Source: Pratylenchus scribneri (lineage: Eukaryota > Nematoda > Chromadorea > Rhabditida > Pratylenchidae). From it: a stretch of 64,000 bases of DNA. The DNA lies in the NCBI GenBank assembly GCA_030063045.1, contig JAQSEB010000086.1, forward strand, positions 558,001 to 622,000, given 5' to 3'. Position 1 is the stretch's first letter; each line of letters starts with the position of its first letter. This document shows positions 14,201 through 24,700 of this stretch, piece after piece. The translations under genes were made by a program, and so were the position numbers. Below the pieces are notes generated by a model that saw only the letters and a program-made list of their open reading frames with translations, ran no database searches and was not told the DNA's origin.

Positions 14201-16457
14201 GTTGGTCTTCCCGTTATGGGATTTGATTTCCTTCTCTATTTCCCAAACTAATTCTACGATTTTGTCCATTTTTAAGTTCAAATACTTGTTGAAACATTTC
14301 CACGTCATATGGCTGGAAGTCGAAATTGGCCACCACATAATGGTATTTTTGTTGATTAAACTGGGACGAACGAATGGCCTGAAGTAATTGTTGTTGCCTT
14401 TAAAAAAATTCATTTTCATTGACAGAAAATATGAGAATCCTTAAGGGTAAAAGAGAGATTAATTTACAAAGAGAAACTTAATGGATTCATAAAATTTGAG
14501 CAGAATTAAACCGGTTTCAATATTGATCACCTATAATTGTTTGCAGTGTCCAAAATCAAATGGACAGTGCTATTCTGTTTGAATCGTTTCAAATTGAATT
14601 GTCGAAGGAATTCGCCGAATTGGTCAACGTCCTTGGGAAGTTGCAACATTTCGGAACTGATTGAATCATTTGTGCGCATTTGCAAATGCAAATGAATTAG
14701 ACGAAGGTTTTGGGCCGCTGAAATTGTGGAAAATGGAAAATTGAGGGATTGATATGGTGAAAGATTGAGCGATGAGCCCCGAAGCCATTTACTACAGTAA
14801 AATTCTGTCTCATATCAGCCATATCAATTTTATCAACGATTTTGCCAAGTTTCAGCTCATCAGCCAGCCTTTCAATTAATGTAAATTTAACAGTTCTAAA
14901 GTGCAGATAATAGTCCCAAGTAATAGCTATCATTTTTATATTGGTCTTATTATAATTAAAGTAATAGCAAAAGCAAACTTATACCAATAAATATAAATAC
15001 TAGAACAAAGGCATTTTTGCCAAATAAGTTTTTGGCTATATCTCTTCTAGTACTTTAGTTTTGGATAACAATATACCAATAGATATCCATTATCCAACAT
15101 TTGGGGCAACTAAATGCAACTTAAATCATTTAAATTGGTTAATTGTCTGAACTCTTGCTGTGGTCTTCAAAATTGCCGATAAGATGGAATGGCTCTGGGC
15201 TATTTAATTTACTGTAATATCTACGCAAAAGTAATTTTATAAAGTCATATTTCATAGGAATAGGGAAATTTTTAATCATAATTCTATTGCTAAAAGAGAG
15301 AAAAAGCATCGAAATATAAAGCCTCAAGAAATCACCTCGATTCGCACTGTCCACATCGCATAAATACACAAAACTGCTCCATCCCTTCAGAAGGATCAAA
15401 TCGGCGATCAATTGGGCATTCGGTGGTTTCAAGCTCACTTCAAAATTGTTCAATGCATTGGCCATAAAAGCCCTCGGTGACAAATCCCAATTAATCATGG
15501 GCAATTCCAGGGCATTTGCTACCGCCATATAAGCCTTTAAAATTTACGCAAAATTCATAATAAAATGTAAAATAATTAGAAATGGGAAATATTTAATTTG
15601 CCGAAAAATGCCGGAAAGTTTATTGAAAATTCTTAAATTTTGAACTAATAAACCAAAATTGGTTTAAACCGTTTAATACCCTTTAATTGTTGACCAAACC
15701 ATGACAAATTATATACCATTCAATGCATCTGTCTTGACCAGCTCTTTCCAATTTTGGATATATGGTTTGGGAATATAGGACAAATCCTTCTTAAACCATT
15801 GTAATTATTTTGGCCTTAAATGCTCTTTGACAATTTCAATATCTTTTTGACATTTTCGATGTCATTTCAATTAAATTAAATATTATCCTTAAAAAATTAA
15901 CAACAAAATATGATCATTTAATATGGGTATAGAAATGACATTCCCCAAAGCCAAATTAACTTGCCAACCTCATGACTTCGCCAACTACTTTCGCCAGTCA
16001 ACATTAGCATAAAACCAGATTGCAATTCGGCACAAACTTATTAGGGAGAAAATATAATTAAAACAAAGGAATAAAATGCATAAAATATCCAATTTTCTAC
16101 ACCCAAAATTCCGTAAATATTGTTTTGACTAACTTTTTGCCATCATTCCCCAACTGTTATCCACCGAAATGCGCAATTGCCGATTTCGATGGGCCAGCAG
16201 AAATGTACTTGGGGTGGCTGCATTCAGTCGATTCACGGTGAAATTCAAAGTGGCCAAAACTGGTTGATCGCCGGCCGTTGAAAAGGATTCTTCCCCGGGA
16301 AATTCGAAATGGATTCAGATTTGAATTTGAGCTACTCACGAATTGGAATGCGTGACGGATAGGCAAAAAGGGTCAGAGGCCAATGGAAGAATGTGGCAAA
16401 TAGGAAAATGAAGGAAATTGTCGGATATTTCCTCCAGCAACATTCAAAATGAATCAT
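8216..16457 (-). CDS. Non-NMDA (AMPA/kainate-class) ionotropic glutamate receptor, 28 exons
   Basis: Glutamate-gated cation channel subunit of the synaptic membrane. Exons (high-low): 16457-16340, 16289-16134, 16036-15969, 15534-15336, 14717-14531, 14397-14286, 13770-13645, 13585-13466, 13421-13317, 12559-12254, 12199-12140, 11553-11469, 11423-11409, 11358-11300, 11254-11202, 11153-11125, 11074-10837, 10787-10752, 10698-10679, 10417-10275, 10232-10028, 9973-9931, 9886-9781, 8888-8820, 8772-8719, 8673-8647, 8605-8504, 8458-8216; total 3084 nt, 1027 aa, phases all agree. Seen: signal peptide, amino-terminal domain (35-430), S1 (455-600) with the glutamate-binding Arg in [14 protein letters not shown]1 and pore with FMQQG (Gln at the Q/R site), SYTANLAAF gate (about 699-707), S2 with [11 protein letters not shown]4 (876-900). 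Introns 9, 14, 17 and 25 have GC donors. Which glr gene it matches is undecided. Exons 1-3 are least certain. Confidence 0.92.
9056..9664. repeat. 24-bp satellite array S1 in receptor intron 23
   Basis: About 24 tandem copies of a 24-bp unit (ATTCTGATTTTCATTCCGGA plus AAGA); a middle block has 27-bp units carrying an extra GTT. It lies wholly inside the intron between exons 23 (9781) and 24 (8888). Because 24 and 27 are multiples of three, reading frames stay open on both strands, which is not evidence of coding. Confidence 0.97.
11671..12028. repeat. MITE family A, copy 2 (receptor intron 11)
   Basis: Left arm TTCTTTTGTCCATAG and TATATGCCATTTAAAAGCCC; right arm GGCTTTCATATGGCATATCG and TATGGACAAAA. 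More diverged than copy 1 but with the same architecture. Confidence 0.8.
12605..12830 (-). repeat. Repeat family E, copy 2 (receptor intron 9)
   Basis: Reverse orientation relative to copy 1: CATATACCCAAAATTGGATA, GAGCTGGTCAAAA, GCATTGAATGGTATATAATT, GGTTTGGTCAATAATTAAAA. It directly abuts MITE D1, both inside a GC-AG intron. Confidence 0.8.
12853..13231. repeat. Palindromic MITE family D, copy 1 (receptor intron 9)
   Basis: Roughly 190-bp arms meeting near 13046. The left arm begins with CCGACACTTGCGGAC repeated twice in tandem; the right arm carries one inverted copy. Internal landmarks (TTTTGATGTCATTTTGTAGC-like) recur in reverse. A decayed relative lies at 61260. Confidence 0.8.
13864..14193. 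repeat. MITE family C, copy 2 (receptor intron 6)
   Basis: Inverted arms GAACCAATTTTGATGATTTT and ACTTTTGGCTATC versus GATAGCCGAAAGTCTACTC and AAATTATCAAAATTAGTTCC. Non-coding. Confidence 0.8.
15632..15815 (+). repeat. Repeat family E, copy 3 (receptor intron 3)
   Basis: Carries TTTAATTGTTGACCAAACC, ATTATATACCATTCAATGC, GACCAGCTCT and GATATATGGTTTGGGAATA in the same order and orientation as copy 1. Confidence 0.8.
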
Positions 16458-16499
16458 TCTAAAATGATTACATGAAAAAGGGAGGATTCTGTTTGGAGG

Positions 16500-17216
16500 A
16501 CAATTCTTTTGGCCATAGTTTGAGAAGAAGCACCTAATTCTGGAAGGCAATATGCCATTTCAAAGCCTTTTAAATGTCCTCTAAAAGGTGGCTAATTGAT
16601 TTTTATGAAAAGTTAAAATAATTAGTAAAATAAGCGGTTTTTCCTCAAAAAATTTGTGTTTATTACATTCAAAAATATGCAACTCTTTTTTTAAACTCGG
16701 ATTTGTAAAATTTAAATGAACAATTTTGTAGAGGACATTTTGGGCTTTCAAATGGTATATCTGTTGCGCCCGAAACGAGGAATCGTCCATTCCCGGGAAT
16801 GTATAGCCATCCCAAATCGGGAATCTCGAGTATTAGGCATCATACAGATTCGAGAGTAGGCTCAATCGATTCGTCATGGTCGATTTACTATATGAAATTT
16901 CAAATTAAGACGTTTCCCTTAAACCCCTAGCCCTTAATCCCTAGCCCAAAGCCCCTAAAACCCATGCCACCCTTAACCATAACCCTAACCCTAACCCTAG
17001 CCCCTAAACCGGTCTGTAATTGAAATTTCATATAGTAAATCGACCATGCCGAATCGAATGAGCCTACTCTCGAGTCGGTACGATGCCTAGAAACCGAGAT
17101 TCCCGAAATTCGTCAACCAAATTGCTTGACGATTCCTGGGAATCGTCAATTCCCAATATTCGGCGTAACATATCCATTTCCGATAATGGCTTTAAGGCTA
17201 ATGGTCAAAAGAATGG
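16500..17216. repeat. MITE family A, copy 3, interrupted by fold-back element B2
   Basis: The left arm and centre are intact from 16500 to about 16761, where the right arm is cut after GGTATATC. The remainder of the right arm (ATGGTCAAAAGAATGG) resumes after 17170. The gap is exactly element B2, so B2 inserted into a pre-existing family A copy. Confidence 0.8.
16762..17170. mobile_element. Fold-back element B2 with telomere-like core and TATC duplication
   Basis: Ends TGTTGCGCCCGAA and TTCGGCGTAACA are inverted copies; long imperfect arms continue to GTCGATTTACTATATGAAAT and its inverse. The core (about 16919-17012) contains repeated CCCTAG/CCCTAA units including three near-perfect tandem CCCTAA. 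TATC flanks both sides (16758-16761 and 17171-17174), a probable 4-bp target duplication. No coding capacity. Confidence 0.85.
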
Positions 17217-18180
17217 TCCAGATATTGAAGTATTTATTGTTTGGGATTAATTTTAAAATATGAATAATATGAATATGGAAACGAATGGATTCTGAATTTC
17301 AGAATTTGTTTTTTAGCCTTTTTCTTATTTTCCATCCATTTTTTCACAGGGAAAGTGGCACACACAAATTTTTTGCAAGATCCAAGAAAGCATCCCTCAA
17401 CCTTCCAAAGGCAATCTTCGCCCCTTTCGGTGTTTTCTCCCCCTCGATGGCCCCATCCAACTCAATTCCATCGTCGATGGCCGACCCTTGGCCGTACACA
17501 TTGGGCAATTACTCGGAGGGCAAGGAAGAAGAGGAGTTGGCCAAAAAAAGCGGAGGATGGCCTAGTTTGGGATGGAGGGAAGAAACCCAATTTTGGCTGG
17601 CAAAATAAGGTCGAGAGGGAGGCCAAGCCTTTCGGCTGTCTGGAATTATTAAATTTGATTGGCCCAAAAAATGCAAATTGGAATTTTTTGCGGCATGTTT
17701 TGCTGCCAGTTTATGGGGATGTTTTGGTAATAAAATGAAAAAAAAAACAAATGCAATTTAGGTAAAAATTTTTAATAATTTTGGAGGAGAGAACAAGGGA
17801 ATCGAAACTACATTGAAAATTCCGAATGGATAATTCACTTTATAACTTAATTTGGCCATAACAAAGTATTGGAACTTATTAAGTATAGAGTAAATTAGGG
17901 TTTGCGTGTGTTTAAGCAAATAAAAAGATGCATGACTTGGCCAAGTTTTATGGCCAGTTAAAGCATAGATTGGATTGGAAGAATGAATATGCCAATAAAT
18001 CTGCGCTCTTTTTAATCATTTGATTTATGAATAATAATGTTTTCAATCAACAATCTATAATAGCTTCTAGATTCGACATTTTCAGTGAATAATTTATTAG
18101 ATTTTGAAAACGTGAGGTCTCTTCCCAAACTTAAGGTTTCATTCAAAAATCAAAACTTAAATGTTAACAAAATTAGGCAA
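17217..18180. other. Intergenic with an unassigned open region near 17285-17738
   Basis: Two overlapping plus-strand frames (17285-17608 and 17355-17738) are open, with a splice-acceptor-like TTTTTCACAG at 17339. Neither frame matches a family I recognise and they exclude each other, so I call no gene. The remainder is AT-rich with nothing evident. Confidence 0.4.
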
Positions 18181-18186
18181 TTTATT
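18181..18186 (-). terminator. Poly(A) signal of the WDR55-like gene
   Basis: Minus-strand AATAAA about 60 nt after the stop codon of the WD40 gene. Confidence 0.45.
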
Positions 18187-18245
18187 CTGTGATGAATATT
18201 CTAATAAAATAATATCAAATAAAAACAATTCAATGGTCATTTTCC

Positions 18246-19923
18246 CTATACTTCTTCTTCTTCCTCCTCATCCTCTTCTTCTTCATCATCATCCGACAAA
18301 TCCATCATTTGAATGCCATCTTCTTCCTCTTCATCCATTTCATCACTATCTTCTTCTTCCTCCTCTTCCAACATATCCTTGTAGAATTCCCTCTTCTCTT
18401 TTTGCCCGTCTCCTCCTTCTTTTCGCCTCCTCTCCTTTTCCATTCTTTTGAATTGGGCCATGTCCTGGGCCTTCAAATCGGGCACATCCCGCACAATTTC
18501 GGCCAATGGGAATGCGGCCATTTTTGTGCCATCGCCGCTGGTCACCAAAAAATGTGAAGAATTTGGCGTTTTGCAGGCCAAATCGACGCCTCCGGGGAAT
18601 GGAATGCCGCCCAAGCATTTGTTCGGGTTGACATGGACAAATCTATAATGAATTGAAATTAGAAAAATTAAATGGATTTGGATTTATGAATATTTTAAAA
18701 TTTTTATTGGAATTAATTCTTTAAAATAATTCTGATTTTTATTCCGAAAAATACTGGCTTTTAATCCATTGGGTTATCCAATTAGAAATTCAATTTTCGA
18801 ATAATTCAAGTAATTTATGGGGGTGGAAACTTGCCTGATTTCATCCTGTGTGGAAGCAGTAGCTAATAACAAATTATTTCTCAACACAGCCAATTGTTCA
18901 ACGCCCATCAGCATTGGGGTCTCAATCCTCTCCAAAATGTTCCCAAATTCTCCATTTTTGAACACTTCAATATGTCCATCGGCCGAACCGGCATATGTGA
19001 AACTTAAAATTTAATTGGATTTTTTTTATCTATTATAAAAATTCAAAATCGAATATTTGCGGATTTTTCATCAAAATTTTATTATTTAAAAATTAATTTC
19101 TTACTGATTTGTGACTGCCAAAGAGAGTAATTCACTGTGCATTGCCTCCGATTGAACTCGCACTTTTGTTTTGTGTAAATCATAAGCAGCCAATGTTCCA
19201 TCACTGCTTGCCGCCAAAAGTGTCCCATTTTTCCACACATAAAATGAATCTTTAAATAACAAAATAAAGAACTTTTTAAACATTAAAAAACTAACTAATT
19301 ATATCTTCTTGATCGCCGAATCTGGCACATTGGGGTTTTGGCTGCCGAAAATCCCAGGTTTTAATCTGGAATTTTTTCATTTTCTCAAATTTGTGATTTA
19401 TTTCTGACCTCACCATTTTCGGCGCCTGTCGCAAATTGTTGCCCATTAATTTTTGTTGGCAAAAGGCAAAGTGCATTCGGCCGACTTTTATGGCATTCTC
19501 GAATGCAGCGAACTCTAAAAATGTGCGAAATTTTGTACAAATGATTTGATTTTGAATGACCTTTTGCCGGTTTCTGCATCAAACATGCAAAGTGCTCTGC
19601 AAATTAATAAATATAAAATCTCTATTTAAAAAATATTTGACAAACTTGTTTGAGCTGGTCACATAAATCGACGTGCCATCCGGTGAAAATTGCGCCGATC
19701 TTATTGCTTTCTTCAATTTATTCCGCCAGAATTCTTCTCCACTTTTGACTTTGTTCGACGATTTTTTTGTGTTTTGTTTGCCATTTTTTGATTGTTGTTT
19801 TGGTTGATTAAAATCAAAATTGCGACAACATAAAGTGCCATCCAAAAAGCCAAGAAAAATTCTGCCCGTCTGAGTTGGATGAATGGCAAAAGCCGAGATC
19901 GGAGTGTCCAAATCATATTCCAT
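18246..19923 (-). CDS. WDR55-like WD40 repeat protein (7 exons)
   Basis: Probable beta-propeller protein; WDR55 family members are nucleolar and linked to rRNA processing (family knowledge). Exons: 19923-19646, 19596-19561, 19514-19409, 19365-19296, 19249-19105, 19002-18835, 18642-18246; 1200 nt, 399 aa, all phases agree. Seen: N-terminal blade FAIHPTQTGRIFLGFLDGTL, SAQFSPDGTSIYVTSSNKAL with FDAETGK, ATGAENGE with IKTWDFRQ, LAASSDGTLAAYDL, YAGSADGHIEVF, a final blade with FLVTSGDG, and a Lys/Arg-rich then strongly Glu/Asp-rich tail (about 60 residues). Intron 6 has a consensus GC donor (AG|GCAAGT). Divergent from the next plus-strand gene. WD40 is certain; the WDR55 assignment is likely, based on length, start and acidic tail. 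Confidence 0.88.
18722..18752 (+). repeat. Solitary satellite monomer
   Basis: ATTCTGATTTTTATTCCG in intron 6 of the WDR55-like gene matches the 24-bp satellite unit of the arrays at 9.1 and 45.4 kb, present once and slightly decayed. Confidence 0.6.
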
Positions 19924-20511
19924 AATTATGATTATGCTGCTAAAAATGGGTTTTTTAAAAACTTTATTTTAATTAAATCAATTCATAGTCAAGAAGATCA
20001 TCAACATTCAACACTTTTAAGCCAAGCCAAACCATAATTAATACCGCCAACATACTCTGTAGGTCTTTTTTTAAGGGCTAGGGCTAGCGGATAAGGATAG
20101 ATCTCTCCTTTCTCTGTAGATCATCATCGACCTTTTAGGTGTAGGTCTTTTTAAAGTGTAGTTCTTTTGACTTTTGGTTGGTATGGGTTTTGGATTTTGG
20201 TTGGATCTTGGATGCCGCGCCCCCATGTTCATGTTCAGCGTCCCTCGTCCTTCTTTATTCGTAATTTTTAATTTATATTCTTGATTTCACCGCACTGGCT
20301 CCGGCTTTGATTAAACATTTTAACGTTTTAAAACTTTTTAATATACTAGGCAAAACCAGTAGGAAAAAACCTTATTTTTTTTATTATTGTATTGCATTTT
20401 AAAATTCGAGAAAAAAAACACAAAACAAAACGCATTATTCATTTTCATTTTCCAGAATAATAAACAATAAAATTTTCTAAATTTTTCTACGCAAAACTCC
20501 AACAAATCAAA
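19924..20511. promoter_or_regulatory. Divergent intergenic region between two genes
   Basis: 588 bp separate the starts of the minus-strand WD40 gene and the plus-strand coiled-coil gene, so both promoters probably lie here. I see no recognisable core-promoter motif; the middle part (20080-20250) is pyrimidine/GT-skewed. Confidence 0.4.
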
Positions 20512-21480
20512 ATGGCCGAGAAAGTAGCAATGGATGCGAAAATGTTTGATGAAGATTTCACGGCACTTTTCGATGATGACCATCAATATGACGATGCCAT
20601 TTACTCAATTTTCCAGCAAATGGAATTGTCCAAAAAGCAGGTAATTGGAAGAAGAACCAGTAAAAAATATTAATTTTATATTTTTTGAAGAATCCAATGG
20701 AGGATGTCTTTGTACTTTGGGAGAAAGTTGCTGAAACAGAGGCCGAAATCGATGCTCACATTAAGCAGCAGCCGGAATTTCAAAGTTTATTGAATTTTTT
20801 TTACTTTTAAATCATAAATTTTATCAGAGCTTCATAAATCCATTGAACAAGAGCGAAAGAAATTGGCATTAGCAGAAGCTGAAGCGAAACAAGCCATGGA
20901 AGAGAACCAACAATTGACAAAAGAATTGGCCGGAAAACGCCAGAAAATGCACAAACTCGTTGCTCAACAAGGTTAATAATGGTGGCGGAAAAAATTGACT
21001 TTTACCTCCTTAAGTTGGGTTATTGTTGGGAACACTAGTGAATTTATTCAACGTATTTTTGTTTTTTGGTTCGAAACATCAAGATATATACCATAGCGCA
21101 TAGCGTATGTATATGTAAAGTTATAATCAAGCACACAAAAAAATAATTTCTTCCAAGCGAATTCGAAACCGTGACCTAAATTTTGGGAAAATTAAGAGTC
21201 CTCTTCTGATCGAAAATTTGTTAAAATCTTTCTACCTAAAGAGCCTTAAGCTATCCGAAAAATTAATCATTCCAAAATTTAGTTGGGAGTGTCTCGGAGC
21301 CGATGGTCGATAACATGGCCGCAGTTGTGCTCGCATATCGTCGAGAATTGATCGAGGAGAAGAAGAAGTAAGCAAAAGATCGAATAAATAGCTATTCTTT
21401 TCAGGCTCACAATGAAGCAGGCCATACTGGAACAATGGGAGGATGACAATGATGGCGAAGAAGAAGACAGCGACGAATAA
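20512..21480 (+). CDS. Small coiled-coil protein with acidic tail, unknown function (5 exons)
   Basis: Exons 20512-20640, 20691-20784, 20828-20971, 21283-21367, 21405-21480; all introns are GT-AG, and lengths sum to 528 nt (175 aa) with matching phases. Seen: an acidic N-terminus rich in Asp and Phe, a central helix-forming Glu/Lys/Gln segment (about 75-122) with heptad character, a second helical stretch (RRELIEEKKK), and a terminal cluster EEEDSDE. No signal peptide or membrane segment. I do not recognise the family. It could be a complex subunit of the kinetochore or tethering type, but that is only a guess from shape. The start ATG follows AAAATCAA-like context. Gene structure is more certain than function. 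Confidence 0.75.
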
Positions 21481-21707
21481 ATGGAAATTCATTTTGGATA
21501 TTGCCTCTGATTTTTTTGGGATCTCGCCTTAAATTATTTTTTTTTGGAGTTAATTGATCAATTATTTATTTCCATTTTCATGTAATGGCCTTAAGAGTAT
21601 AAAAATATTTTTGCCTTTGATTTTAATTTTATTAAATCTTTTCTATGATTTTAATATTTTTATTTATTTAAATGACTTTTTGATTATTTAAATTATTTTC
21701 CGGAAGA
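21481..21707. other. Short intergenic gap between two co-oriented genes
   Basis: 227 bp between the coiled-coil gene stop and the RNF141-like start. This spacing is compatible with a nematode operon. TTATTTTCCGGAAG ends two bases before the downstream start codon and could be a trans-splice acceptor; this is inference only. Confidence 0.35.
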
Positions 21708-24700
21708 ATGGGCCAAACTGGATCACGTACAGCAATTGTTGGATGTGCGCGGATTAAGCGAGAGGAATTGGAGGCAAAAGTGCAGGAATTGAATGAGAAG
21801 TTAGTTTTTTTATAATAAAAGTTTTCATTCTACACATGTCAAAATTTGACTTGACGTACTGTGACTTTTCCCAAGACGAACGAAATAAACGAATATTTTA
21901 CTTTAATTTTATTCCAATTTCCAAATTATACGAATAAATTCAATTTGTTCGGAACGAATGAATAAAGCAATGGGTCTTTTTAGAATGAGTGGAAAAAGTG
22001 AGAAAAGTGAGCCTAATCGCCGTTATTTGCCTCTTTTTGAATAGAAGGAAAAATTGCCCAAAGGCGTAGGCAAAAAACGGTGATTCGGCTAACAAATTCA
22101 TGGATAGAAAATGGCAAAAGGGAGGCACAAAATTTTGACATTAACAAATAAAATTGGTTAACAAAAATGGAAACAAAATTCAAAGATCGGGATAAATCCC
22201 GACACTCCCGCGCGGAATAATTGTTTTGTAGATTAGGCGAATAATTAGGCGAATTATTAAGGGCATGCAGCAATAAAACAAAATGAATAGAAAAATAAGG
22301 GTGGACACAAAAATAAACAAATGCGTGGGGTCAAATAAAAGTGAAAATATTTTTGGTAGTCCAAAATTCTTCAATTGAATTGTCGTCCACCAACGCTCAT
22401 CCTCTTTCGATTCAGTCTGCGGCACAATCCATTTTTCATCGCCCTTTTCAACCATTGGAGCAGCTAAACTGCCTTTTAACAAAAACTTGGCATTGGAGCT
22501 GGGGCAAAAAATTTCGCATTCTTCATTTATTTCGGCAGTCGGCAAATGGACGGAATGCGTCTTTTTTAACCCCTCGGGGGTACAAATCGTGCTCACTTTC
22601 ATGCTTGGACAAATAATTGTCGCCAAACTTCTTCCAAAATCAGTTTGGCAATTCAAGGAAAAACTTGCGCCCCTTGGGCAATTAAAACATCCAGAAATTG
22701 TGGCATTTTTGACTTGGCAGCTATTCAATTCAATTTCAGTGCGCAATTCCAATCCTTGAATTTCAAGTTGCATTCGAACTGAGGAAAAATCAGGAGAGAC
22801 CAGCACATTTCCTTCAGCAGCTTTCAACAAAATTCCATTGTGCTCAAATGGCAGAGCGCTTTCTCCTTTTAATATATCCAATCTTTTCATTCCATCAATA
22901 CATAGGCAATTGGGTTTGTTCGTACCGGCCTCACAAGAACAAATTTCCCGACTCACTGTGCAATTATTAAAATTTTGGGCTGCGCTTTGACATGTAAATG
23001 CCCTTAAATTGTGCTCCGTTTCATAATCAATAATTGCGATTCGTTCTCCATCCGAGAGGAATGATTTGGAGAGTAATGGCATAGTTGGTTTTACAATTTC
23101 ATTTAAAGTGATTTTTAAATTCTTCCAATTGGCAGTAAATTCGGGTACCAATGACAAAAGCTGGCTGCTTGTTTCAAAGTCCCCTTTTCCATTATTTTTT
23201 GTAATCGTGGCATTAATTATTAATTTATCCTCAAATTTGGGACATTCGAATATTTCAAGAATTTCCGCGCCACCGGGCATTACATAATTTCGATAAAAAA
23301 TGCAAGTTGATGAGGCAAAAAGGCATCCGGTGAATGGCCAATTATTGCCGCCCGTATAGCAAAATGTCAATCCGGGAAAATCATTCACTGGCTTCAATTC
23401 TTTTATTTTATCGCCGGGCTTAACTTTTCCACAAGAATCCTTATCAATATCACAACTTCCAGCCAAATCACATCTTTTCTCGCTCATTGAGCCGGCAATG
23501 AATGGCCTTGTGAAAAACTTGGTTGTTTTCACACAATTGCTTTCCATTCCGTGAATGTCCAGCGTGAGTGCCCCAACTTGTCTATTGGCTTTGTCCTCAA
23601 ATATTATTTCAATTGTTTGTTCGTTGGCCGGAAAATCGAGTTCCAATATTCTATCAAATAAGCAAATTCTCTGCTTTTCTTTATTGACCAAACAATGTTC
23701 GTCATCTGCTGTGATCGAAGTCAATTGATTTGTGGGCAAAATAAATAAATTCAAAATCAGGATGATTACTAACGATAATTTCATTGGACTTTGTGACTTT
23801 GGGTTTAATGGGCTAATTGCAGCCGTCCAACTTTCTTTTGGTGAAGGAGGGCGCAAAAATTCAATGTTTTCTTCATGGCTTTGTCGCCTTTTTGTTTTGT
23901 GGCGTTTGCATTTCCGGTAAATCCAATTCAATAAACGATATTTGAACCGGAAAATGTGAAAAACTCCTTTCGAGCCGTAAATGGTTAAACGGATTATTAT
24001 CAAAAGGGTGGAAAGAGAAGAATAAAATGCGATTCCAAAAATAAATATCGCTGTTTTGGAGGCACATTGGGGATTTTTTAAAATTTCAATACAAAATTCA
24101 CATTTTATTATTTCGCAAATGTCTTTCCCAGGGCATTTTATGCCTTTCTCTTTTACTAATTCCCCTTCTTTCCAAAAATTGGCGGTTACTTCATAGTCGG
24201 CAATTAAAATTTCATTGGGTAAGGCAATAATTTCCGATTTTGGGTGAGGAAAAAATGAGCAACGACCGTTTTTAATGCAAATTTCCGCACTTCCAATTTC
24301 TTGGCTGATTTCCAAAGCCAAGCCCTCCCCATGGCAAGAAATTTTGCAGCCTTTGCACTGCTGGGGATCAATTTTTTCTGGGAAATCATGCACTCTTGCT
24401 TTTACTTTTCCCCAGGCTTTAATAGCCACTTTGCCCTCTTCCGTCACCAAAAAGGCAATTTCATTTTTTGCATAATAACAAAATTTAGTCCCATTCATTT
24501 CACATGCATTCTGGGCGCAGAATTTTGGGGATCCGGTGATTGGACCATTGCCAATGCACTCATATTCATTATCCACCAATTCGACTTCATCAATTACTAA
24601 TTTTTTCTTCTCCACATTTATCTCCTTTTTTACAATAATCCGCTTCTATATTATTTAGTAATTTTCGAACTTTTTCATCTTTCTCGGTGGAATTTGCGGC

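Noticed and set aside
15139..15335. Continuation of receptor exon 4 into the downstream open frame
   Set aside because: The GT donor at 15335 and phase 1 join perfectly to exon 5 at 14717, giving family-like sequence; the read-through does not.
21940..22128. A 62-codon frame present twice (also at 32067-32255)
   Set aside because: It lies within the LTRs, hence the exact repetition; no evidence of coding.
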